DNA of 5,181 bases, from positions 4,642 to 9,822 of the forward strand of contig DJWK01000008.1 of NCBI GenBank assembly GCA_002441555.1, given 5' to 3'. Position numbers and translations under genes: made by a program. The notes below the pieces were generated by a model, which did no database searches, had not been told where the DNA came from, and was given only the letters and a program-made list of their open reading frames with translations. Of this stretch, positions 1-5,181 are shown piece after piece. The stretch's first letter is position 1; each line of letters opens with the position of its first letter. The DNA comes from Thermodesulfobacteriaceae bacterium UBA6232. Its GTDB lineage: Bacteria; Desulfobacterota; Thermodesulfobacteria; Thermodesulfobacteriales; Thermodesulfobacteriaceae.

Positions 1-453
1 TGTGCCCAGATTCTAAGAAGAGGGACTGTGCTTGGCATTTTAATGTGCGATCTTGATTATTTTAAGTCCATAAATGACAAATACGGGCATGATGTGGGAG
101 ACCTTGTTTTAAAGGAAACCGCCCGTCTTCTTTCCGAGAATGTGCGAAAGGCAGATCTTGTGGTAAGATTTGGAGGTGAGGAATTTTTGATACTTCTTGT
201 GGATGTAAGAGAGGGTGAGGCTGAGAAAGTGGCCGAAAAATTAAGAAAAATTGTTGAAACCTATGAATTTAAAACTCCCAAAGGAACCCTTAAGCGCACC
301 ATTTCTATCGGGGTTTCAGAGTTTCCTGTGGATACTTCTGCCATCTGGGAGGCTATCAAATTTGCGGATGTCGCCCTTTATAAAGCCAAAGAGGCTGGAA
401 GAAATAAAGTTATTAGATTTCGCCAGGAATTCTGGACAGAAGAAGAATACTGA
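1..453 (+). CDS. GGDEF-domain diguanylate cyclase, C-terminal part (5' truncated by window edge)
   Basis: The frame is open from base 1 to the TGA at 451-453, giving 150 residues with no true start in the window. The GTG at 28 lies inside the GGDEF fold and is not the start. Seen: the metal-site block CDLDYFKSIND (about residues 16-26), YGHDVGD after it, an intact catalytic GGEEF at bases 172-186, and the C-terminal segment ending in ADVALYKAKEAGRNKV, which completes the domain. An RxxD motif (RKAD, bases 145-156) sits five residues before GGEEF, matching the product-inhibition I-site. By family knowledge the protein condenses two GTP into cyclic-di-GMP in the cytoplasm, probably as a dimer with feedback inhibition. 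The sensory N-terminus is off the window, so the input signal is unknown. The next gene begins 15 nt after the stop, suggesting an operon. Family assignment is very secure; activity is inferred from intact motifs. Confidence 0.95.
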   Translation, partial: CAQILRRGTVLGILMCDLDYFKSINDKYGHDVGDLVLKETARLLSENVRKADLVVRFGGEEFLILLVDVREGEAEKVAEKLRKIVETYEFKTPKGTLKRTISIGVSEFPVDTSAIWEAIKFADVALYKAKEAGRNKVIRFRQEFWTEEEY

Positions 454-463
454 AGGAGGTGAT
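453..463 (+). promoter_or_regulatory. Very strong Shine-Dalgarno of the DUF2892 gene
   Basis: AAGGAGGTGAT is an 11-base match to the usual bacterial 16S 3' end. It begins on the last base of the upstream gene's stop codon. The GGAGG core (455-459) lies 9 nt before the ATG at 469, an ideal spacing, and this decides the start: the in-frame TTG at 463 overlaps the SD itself and the ATG at 475 is too far away. Confidence 0.85.
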
Positions 464-468
464 TGGCT

Positions 469-693
469 ATGACCATGGATAGAGCCTTAAGGCTTACTGC
501 AGGAATAGCCATGCTTATTCTCTTTATTTTTGGAATCTGGGGCTCAAATGTGCACTGGTTCTGGAAGGCCTTCTTGCTTTTTATGAGCCTAAATCATATT
601 CAATCAGCCTTTACCAATTGGTGTCCTGTTATGGTGCTTTATAGAAAACTGGGAATAAAGGAGTGCTGTAAAGATGAAAAAGCTTCTTCTTGA
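469..693 (+). CDS. Small two-helix membrane protein, DUF2892 / YgaP transmembrane-domain family
   Basis: The protein has 74 residues starting at ATG 469, chosen from SD spacing. It begins MTMDRALRLTAGIAML, the family's N-terminal pattern. Two hydrophobic helices (about 7-25 and 31-49) are joined by a short Trp-rich turn. After helix 2 comes SLNHIQSAFTNWCPVMVLYRKLG, which resembles the conserved NxxQSxFTxxCP...LRKLG core of DUF2892. A short tail carries a Cys pair (C66, C67); with C52 there are three cysteines, placed at or just beyond the end of helix 2. In many bacteria this domain is found alone or fused to rhodanese (as in E. coli YgaP), linking it loosely to sulfur or thiol chemistry; no activity is established for stand-alone forms. 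No rhodanese is seen here. Its last 20 nt overlap the start of the sensor kinase gene, so coupled translation is likely. A role as membrane partner of the kinase or permease is only an inference. Confidence 0.85.
   Translation: MTMDRALRLTAGIAMLILFIFGIWGSNVHWFWKAFLLFMSLNHIQSAFTNWCPVMVLYRKLGIKECCKDEKASS
657..663 (+). promoter_or_regulatory. Shine-Dalgarno of the hybrid kinase, inside the upstream gene
   Basis: AAAGGAG within the DUF2892 coding region lies 10 nt before the ATG at 674. It supports that start and the 20-nt gene overlap, meaning that ribosomes translating the small gene would run through this site. Confidence 0.65.
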
Positions 694-3238
694 TTTTAAA
701 AAAATTATTACCGAGTCTCCCTTTCCTGCCTTCTTACTTAGTAAAGATCATCGCATTCTTTATGTTAATGAGGCCTTCTGCAAACTTCTTGGAAAGGATA
801 GAGCTGAAGTTGAAGGAAAATACTGTTATGAAGTAATGCACGGGCTAAAGGAGCTTCCTGAATTTTGTCCCTTAAAAGAGGGGGAGGTCTGTATCCTTAC
901 AGGATGTGGTAAGGATGAAAAGAGGTGCCCTCTTTGCCCTCTTGAAGAATGCGAGGAAAAGGCTTACCCTTCTAAACCAAAGAGTTTTTATTTTAAGGAG
1001 TTTTATGAGCCAAGTCTTAAAAAAATTTTAAGTGTAAATCTTTTAACTCTCTTTGATGAAAAGGGAAAAATCTTTGGTTATCTCCATTTCATTGAAGCTT
1101 TAACGGAAAATATCGAATTTTCTTACCTTTTTGAAAAGGTGGTTGAGACCTATCCGGGCTATTTTTTTATTAATGATGAGGAATTCAATATTCTTTTTAT
1201 GAATGAAAATTTAAGAAAGCTCTGTGAAAATGAGGATTCTAAGTGTTATGTAATACTTTATGGAAGGAAGGAGCCCTGCCCGACCTGCCCCATTTTTACG
1301 GAAAAGGCAGAAGAAGAGGTTTATTCACCCAAATTAAAACGCTATTTCATTAGATACTTCAGAATCTTTAAATCACAAAGAGGAAAGATTTTCAAAATTA
1401 CCTTTTATGCAGATATAACCGAACAAATAAGGCTTTTTGAGGAGACAGGAATTCCCTTAGTGGTTGCAACCCTTGAGGGAGAGATTTTAAGGGTGAACAA
1501 AAGGGCAAGGGAGCTCTTTGGTATTCCCGAAGACTTTGATTTAAGAAACTTAAAAGCTCAAGACTTCTGGCAAAACCCTGAAGATAGAAAGTTCTTCCTT
1601 GAGAGACTTTTTAAAGAGGGAAAGGTAGTTGACCTTGAAATTAAGCTTAAAAAACTTGATGGAACTCCCTTTTTTGCACTTATATCTGCAAGACTTTTTG
1701 AGGAAAACGGAAAAAATTTGATCTATTCTGCTATAGAAGATATTACAGAATATCTTAAAGCCAAAGAAGAGGCTTTCAAATTTATTGAAAGGGTGCTTGA
1801 ATTTATCCCGGTTGGTGTGGCAGTAATTGATGAAAGGGATAGAGTTCTTTATGTAAATACCAAACTTTCAGAAATCACGGGTTATTCTAAGGAAGATTTA
1901 AAAGAGGCCAATCTTTATCAGTTGCTTATTGCCGATGAAAAGTTAAAAGAAAGAGCTGAAAAAATCTTTGAAGAGATAGCAAAGGGAGCCCGCTCACAGC
2001 TTGCAAAAAAAAGAGTTGAATTCCCTGCAAGAAAAAAGGATGGAACTTTTTTTTTGGCAGAAATCTATTTTGATGAATTTTATCTTGAAGGAAAGAGGCT
2101 TTTTATAGGGCTTATTCAGGATATCACTGAAAGAAAAAAGCTTGAGGAACGCCTTTTAAAAGAAGAAAAGGAATTTGCCATTGAAAAGATAGCAGGAGGA
2201 TTAGCTCATGATCTTAATAACATCCTTATGATTGTTAAAGGCTATCTTGAACTTCTTAAAGAAAAAAGAAAAGAAATGGGCAAAAAGGAAATCTCCTATC
2301 TTGAAAAAATAGAAGAGGCCTTTGAGAGAATGAGGCATCTTGTAGGAGAGCTCTTTGTCTTATCAAAGGGGGAGATGAAAAAGAAGGAATGGGTTAATAT
2401 AACGGAATTTTTAAAAACTTGGGTTCCCTTTTATCTGAGGGGAAGCCAGATAAACATAACCTTAGACCTTGAGGAAGGCCTTTATCTTCCCATTCAGGAA
2501 TCTCATCTTCTCTCCCTGGTTCAAAATCTTATTCTCAATGCAAGGGATGCCATGGAAAATGTGGGAAAGTTAAGAGTTAGGGCTTATACCTCCAATGGTT
2601 ATCTCTTTATGGAATTTGAAGATAGTGGATGCGGAATACCCGAGGAATATTTAGAGAAGATTTTTGAGCCTGGCTTTTCAACGAAACCTCAGGGATCAGG
2701 GCTTGGGCTTTATGTAGTAAAAAGAATTGTTGAGCTATACGAAGGTAAAATTGAGGTAAACTCCATCCCAAGAGAGGGTACAAACTTTATTTTGAAGTTT
2801 CCCTTAAAAGAAAGACAGGCAATCCTTGAAGAAGTAAAGGAGATACCCCAAAGGAAAGAAATTTCTGAGAAAAAAATCCTTGTTCTTGATGATGAGGCTG
2901 AAATAAGGGAGGTTTTAAAGGAATTTCTACAAGAAAGAGGCTTTGAGGTTGAAACTGCAGAAAATGGAGATGAAGCTTTTGAGCTGATTTTAAAAGCGGA
3001 AAGGGAAGATAAACCCTTTGAGATACTTATCCTTGATTTAACTGTTCCCGAGGGTAAGGGAGGGCTCTATCTTTTGAGAAGGCTTCTTTCTGAAGGAAGG
3101 GATCTTTCCCGTTATAAAACTATTTTAATAACCGGTTTTACTGAAAAGGAGGTAATAAAAGAGGCAGGAGATCTAAAAATAAATCACATTCTTTATAAAC
3201 CTTTCAATCTTGAAAAGCTCCTTGAGGTTCTCTCTTAA
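674..3238 (+). CDS. Soluble hybrid sensor histidine kinase: Cys-rich PAS x2, PAS x2, HisKA, HATPase, receiver
   Basis: The protein has 854 residues and no transmembrane helix or signal peptide, so it is probably cytoplasmic. Order: PAS-like 1 (about 8-142) with eight cysteines (36, 51, 65, 73, 78, 85, 88, 93); PAS-like 2 (about 150-252) with C184, C191, C202 and C205; PAS 3 (about 255-362, ending IEDITEY); PAS 4 (about 368-490, ending IQDITERKKLEER), which leads into a short coiled linker. The HisKA H-box is GGLAHDLNNIL, with H512 (bases 2207-2209) as the likely phosphorylated residue. HATPase_c has the N-box QNLILNARDAM (N618, N622, D625), G1 box EDSGCGIP (650-656), F-box FEPGFSTK and G2 box GSGLGLYVVKRI (674-685). 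The receiver domain (about 733-854) has acidic pair D739/D740, phospho-acceptor D788, T820 and K842. All catalytic residues are present, so autophosphorylation and H512-to-D788 transfer are expected. No DNA-binding or enzymatic output domain is attached, and no separate response regulator or Hpt protein is in the window. Signal and final output are unknown; the Cys-rich PAS pair suggests metal, Fe-S or redox sensing (inference). Confidence 0.95.
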   Translation: MKKLLLDFKKIITESPFPAFLLSKDHRILYVNEAFCKLLGKDRAEVEGKYCYEVMHGLKELPEFCPLKEGEVCILTGCGKDEKRCPLCPLEECEEKAYPSKPKSFYFKEFYEPSLKKILSVNLLTLFDEKGKIFGYLHFIEALTENIEFSYLFEKVVETYPGYFFINDEEFNILFMNENLRKLCENEDSKCYVILYGRKEPCPTCPIFTEKAEEEVYSPKLKRYFIRYFRIFKSQRGKIFKITFYADITEQIRLFEETGIPLVVATLEGEILRVNKRARELFGIPEDFDLRNLKAQDFWQNPEDRKFFLERLFKEGKVVDLEIKLKKLDGTPFFALISARLFEENGKNLIYSAIEDITEYLKAKEEAFKFIERVLEFIPVGVAVIDERDRVLYVNTKLSEITGYSKEDLKEANLYQLLIADEKLKERAEKIFEEIAKGARSQLAKKRVEFPARKKDGTFFLAEIYFDEFYLEGKRLFIGLIQDITERKKLEERLLKEEKEFAIEKIAGGLAHDLNNILMIVKGYLELLKEKRKEMGKKEISYLEKIEEAFERMRHLVGELFVLSKGEMKKKEWVNITEFLKTWVPFYLRGSQINITLDLEEGLYLPIQESHLLSLVQNLILNARDAMENVGKLRVRAYTSNGYLFMEFEDSGCGIPEEYLEKIFEPGFSTKPQGSGLGLYVVKRIVELYEGKIEVNSIPREGTNFILKFPLKERQAILEEVKEIPQRKEISEKKILVLDDEAEIREVLKEFLQERGFEVETAENGDEAFELILKAEREDKPFEILILDLTVPEGKGGLYLLRRLLSEGRDLSRYKTILITGFTEKEVIKEAGDLKINHILYKPFNLEKLLEVLS

Positions 3239-3243
3239 AAGAA

Positions 3244-4116
3244 ATGAAGTTTTATCTTGAACTTTTCGTTAAAAAATTCACTGATTATACCCTTGAGATA
3301 TTGCCCTTTTTTATTTTAGCTTTACTTATAACCAGCTTTTTAAAGGTCTATGTGGACCTTAAAATCTTTCAAAGAATTCTAAAGGATCCTCGCAAAGCTC
3401 CTCTTCTTACGGGGATTTTGGCCTCAGCTCTTCCTGTTTGTTCCTGTTCAGTAATTCCTCTTTCTTATTTTATTTATCAACTCTCAGGAAGATATGCCCC
3501 TGTGCTTTCTTTTTTAATGATTGCTCCTGTTATTTCTCCTGTTACTATTATTTTAACTTATGGAATGCTTGGATTTCACTTTGCCCTTTTTCGCTTGCTT
3601 TTTAATCTTCTTTTTTCCCTTTTTATTGCCTATTTAAGCCTTTATCTTTTTACTCATAAAAAAAACCCCTTGGAAATAGAAGAGGGGTTTCAAGGAGGAG
3701 AAAAGTCCTTTAAAAACTTTTGGAAAGAATTCTATCGTGAGGGGATCTCTATTGGAAAGTATGTTCTTTTTGGAATAATCATTGCTTCCCTTCTTGTAAC
3801 CTTTCTTTCTCCTGAAAATCTGAAGTTTCTAACTGGAAGTCCTCTTTCTTATCCATTAATTGCCCTTATTTCCATTCCTATTTATGTTTGTTCAGGGGAG
3901 GAGGTTCCCATTGCCAAGGCTCTCCTTGAGCTTTCCTTTACCCCAGGGCAGGCCATGGTCTTCATCCTTGCTGGGAGTGGAATCTGCCTTCCCACGGTTT
4001 TTGCAGTTTTAAGATTTCTTCCCTTAAAAGTAATGGTGTATTATCTTATCTCCTGGTTGATTTTCTCAACCCTTTCTGGACCCTTCTTTGATTTGCTTTT
4101 AAAATTTTTATCTTGA
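3244..4116 (+). CDS. YraQ/DUF318-type permease (Cys-motif inner-membrane transporter)
   Basis: The protein has 290 residues and about eight hydrophobic segments (roughly 15-35, 52-75, 85-108, 112-135, 168-188, 200-216, 236-256, 262-285), with a charged loop at 137-165 between the two halves. Family signatures: PVCSCSVIPL (64-73), FLMIAPVISPVTI (90-102), VCSGEEVPIAKALLE (215-229) and GSGICLPTVFAVLRFL (244-259). These identify the permease family PF03773, which includes YraQ, the methylarsenite exporter ArsP and a Cu/Zn-efflux-type group; the first-half CSC and second-half CSGEE motifs are typical. The substrate cannot be read from sequence; metal, metalloid or thiol-conjugate export is an inference. 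ATG 3244 is the only plausible start, because an in-frame stop lies at 3223-3225. It sits 5 nt after the kinase stop with no good Shine-Dalgarno (a GAGG at 3224-3227 is too distant), so translational coupling to the kinase is likely. An inverted repeat in the central loop is listed separately. Confidence 0.9.
   Translation: MKFYLELFVKKFTDYTLEILPFFILALLITSFLKVYVDLKIFQRILKDPRKAPLLTGILASALPVCSCSVIPLSYFIYQLSGRYAPVLSFLMIAPVISPVTIILTYGMLGFHFALFRLLFNLLFSLFIAYLSLYLFTHKKNPLEIEEGFQGGEKSFKNFWKEFYREGISIGKYVLFGIIIASLLVTFLSPENLKFLTGSPLSYPLIALISIPIYVCSGEEVPIAKALLELSFTPGQAMVFILAGSGICLPTVFAVLRFLPLKVMVYYLISWLIFSTLSGPFFDLLLKFLS
3658..3690 (-). terminator. Terminator-like hairpin plus T-tract in antisense orientation, inside the permease gene
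   Basis: AAACCCCT (3663-3670) and AGGGGTTT (3683-3690) form a perfect 8-bp stem with a 12-nt loop, extendable by one G-U pair. Eight A's at 3658-3665 overlap the stem base, so on the minus strand the hairpin is followed by a run of T's, the form of an intrinsic terminator. On the + strand no T-run follows, so it should not stop the operon's own transcript. It encodes the variable central loop (about residues 139-149). It may be chance in AT-rich coding DNA, or it may end antisense transcripts. Confidence 0.3.
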
Positions 4117-4131
4117 TTTTTAAAAAATTTT
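4101..4131. repeat. A/T-only inverted repeat spanning the permease stop codon
   Basis: AAAATTTTTA (4101-4110) and TAAAAAATTTT (4121-4131) are near-perfect inverted copies, with one extra A in the right arm, flanking a 10-nt loop that holds the TGA stop at 4114-4116. With no G or C in the stem it would be a weak hairpin. It is the only candidate I see for a 3' end signal of the operon, and it could equally be low-complexity sequence. Confidence 0.3.
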
Positions 4132-4140
4132 AATTAATAT
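4113..4140 (+). promoter_or_regulatory. Possible sigma-70-type promoter for the DHH gene
   Basis: TTGATT (4113-4118) and TAATAT (4135-4140), 16 nt apart, resemble -35 and -10 boxes and would start transcription near 4147, about 30 nt before the ATG at 4177. The region is almost entirely A/T, so such matches arise easily by chance and the call is weak. Confidence 0.3.
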
Positions 4141-4147
4141 TTAAAAA

Positions 4148-4163
4148 CTGATCCAAAAATCAG
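4148..4163. repeat. Small hairpin in the DHH gene leader
   Basis: CTGAT and ATCAG form a 5-bp stem around the six-base loop CCAAAA, ending 13 nt before the ATG at 4177, where a Shine-Dalgarno would normally lie. On the minus strand it is followed by five T's. It is short and may have no function. Confidence 0.25.
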
Positions 4164-4176
4164 ACCAAATTTCACC

Positions 4177-5181
4177 ATGTCAATGAAACCTCTCTCCTAT
4201 CCCAAGTTCAAATCCAATAAAGAGCGGCTTAAATATTTTTTAAAACTTTTTGATAAAAATGACAGGGTTCTTGTGCTTTTTTGGGCAGATCCTGATGCCA
4301 TAGCCAGTGCCTTTGCGGTAAAAAAGCTTCTTCAAAATAGAGTGGCCAAAATCACCCTTTCACATGTAAATGAAATAAGAAGGCTTAACAATCAGGTGAT
4401 GGTGGAACTCTTAAAGATACCCGTTGTGCCTTATAAGAGGGAATTTCTTATGGATTACAACAAGTTTGTTCTTGTTGATTCTCAACCCACCCATCGTGAA
4501 GAATTCAAAGATATTAACTTTACAGCAGTAATTGATCACCATCCTGTCACTAACGGCTGGAGCGCTGATTTTATTGATATAAGACCAGATTATGGAGCAA
4601 CCTCAACCATTCTCTTTGAATATCTTAAAACCCTCAAGCTTAATCCCAATGTTTATCTTGCTACAGCCCTCACCTACGGACTTAAGACTGATACCGATAA
4701 TTTCCAAAAAAGTGCCCAACTTCAGGATGTGCTTGCCTTTCAAAGGCTTTTTAAAAAAATGAACAAACACCTTCTTGCCAAAATTGAATCCTCCGATTTG
4801 AGAAGATCAGAGCTTAAATATTTTAAAACTGCTTTGGAAAATCTAAAATATCTTGGCAATAAAGCTTTTACTTATCTTGGAAAGGTTAGTAATTCTGATG
4901 TGCTGGTTTTGGTAGCTGATTTTCTCAATAAGGTGTATGAAACCTCCTGGGTTTTTGTAGGAGGAGAATACAAAAAGAATCTTGTTATCATCGTTAGATG
5001 CGATGGATACAGAAAAGATGCAGGAAAACTGGTTACAAGGGTTTTTAAAAATATGGGGAAGGCTGGAGGCCACAAAGAAAAGGCAAGGGCAGAAATTCCC
5101 TTTGAGAGCATAGAAAAATCTCCCGAAGAATTCACCACAGCAAGCCTAATAAGACTTTTTAGAAAATATTTTTCTCAAAGG
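4177..5181 (+). CDS. DHH/DHHA1 family phosphoesterase (3' truncated by window edge)
   Basis: 335 codons are open to the last base with no stop, so the C-terminus is missing. Seen: motif I LFWADPDAIASAFAVKKLL (D38, D40), motif II LVDSQP (D101), the family-naming DHH in VIDHHP (120-122, bases 4534-4542), YGATSTILFEYL (139-150) and motif IV GLKTDTDNF (D172), so the metal-binding aspartates and DHH histidines are present. The C-terminal DHHA1 domain shows KAGGHKEKARAEIP, with GGH at 297-299. Relatives (NrnA, RecJ and others) are Mn-dependent hydrolases of oligonucleotides, cyclic-dinucleotide products or pyrophosphate. The match is best to a subfamily I recall from deltaproteobacteria with unsettled substrate, often labelled only 'DHH family phosphoesterase'. 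The usual motif I His four residues before D38 is Leu34. The start is ATG 4177; ATG 4183 is the only near alternative, and the frame closes upstream at 4135-4137. No Shine-Dalgarno is visible. Whether it degrades pGpG from c-di-GMP turnover, which would tie it to the cyclase upstream, is speculative. Confidence 0.92.
   Translation, partial: MSMKPLSYPKFKSNKERLKYFLKLFDKNDRVLVLFWADPDAIASAFAVKKLLQNRVAKITLSHVNEIRRLNNQVMVELLKIPVVPYKREFLMDYNKFVLVDSQPTHREEFKDINFTAVIDHHPVTNGWSADFIDIRPDYGATSTILFEYLKTLKLNPNVYLATALTYGLKTDTDNFQKSAQLQDVLAFQRLFKKMNKHLLAKIESSDLRRSELKYFKTALENLKYLGNKAFTYLGKVSNSDVLVLVADFLNKVYETSWVFVGGEYKKNLVIIVRCDGYRKDAGKLVTRVFKNMGKAGGHKEKARAEIPFESIEKSPEEFTTASLIRLFRKYFSQR

Noticed and set aside
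28..30. GTG as start of a short GGDEF protein.
   Set aside because: The frame is open to the left edge and the codon falls just before the core beta strand with the metal-binding Asp, so the domain and any N-terminal sensor must begin upstream.
251..472. A + strand 73-codon frame overlapping the GGDEF gene.
   Set aside because: It is an out-of-frame shadow of the GGDEF C-terminus; the real frame carries clear conserved motifs throughout.
2047..2055. Nine-T run in PAS 4 as a frameshift or programmed slippage site.
   Set aside because: The frame and PAS fold continue normally on both sides (KKDGTFFLAEIYF), and no useful alternative frame follows. It is a phase-variation candidate only by length, which is not enough.
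3138..3163. Internal AAAAGGAGGTAA sequence in the receiver domain as a hidden gene start.
   Set aside because: No start codon at suitable distance opens a frame of any length; the sequence simply encodes EKEVIKE.
3691..3722. AAGGAGG just after the permease hairpin as an internal ribosome site.
   Set aside because: The nearest start-like codon (TTG at 3720) is over 20 nt away, and the frame of the full-length permease is continuous and complete.
4843..5138. Two overlapping minus-strand open frames (76 and 88 codons).
   Set aside because: They lie wholly inside the DHH phosphoesterase gene, whose conserved DHHA1 motif GGH is read on the + strand here. Their Ser/Phe-rich translations resemble no family I recognise.

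Overview
The window reads as an AT-rich, Lys/Glu-rich bacterial chromosome segment with all genes on the + strand. Heavy AGA/AGG arginine use, the charged protein composition and the DHH-phosphoesterase subfamily at the right end suggest an anaerobic thermophile of the Thermodesulfobacteriota or deltaproteobacterial kind. This placement is inferred from protein style; no rRNA or other marker gene is present.

Positions 1-4116 look like one operon of four genes: (i) the 3' part of a GGDEF diguanylate cyclase gene that enters from the left edge; (ii) a 74-residue two-helix membrane protein of the DUF2892 (YgaP-like) type, preceded by a near-perfect Shine-Dalgarno; (iii) an 854-residue soluble hybrid histidine kinase with four PAS-like domains, the first two cysteine-rich, then HisKA, HATPase and a C-terminal receiver domain; (iv) a 290-residue YraQ/DUF318-type permease with its conserved cysteine motifs. 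Junctions are tight: a 15-nt gap, a 20-nt overlap and a 5-nt gap. Co-transcription and some translational coupling are therefore likely.

Positions 4117-4176 are a short, almost purely A+T spacer with AT inverted repeats, a small hairpin and a possible promoter. From 4177 to the right edge runs a DHH/DHHA1 phosphoesterase gene, open to the last base (3' truncated). It has no recognisable Shine-Dalgarno and may be its own transcription unit.

The most interesting reading is that the operon couples a cytoplasmic sensor with unusual Cys-rich PAS domains (possible metal, Fe-S or redox ligand) to a thiol-containing permease and a c-di-GMP synthase. The domains are individually familiar; the combination and its signal are the open question. 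I found no tRNA, rRNA, CRISPR, IS element or phage feature. All genes in the window show intact reading frames apart from the two cut by its edges.
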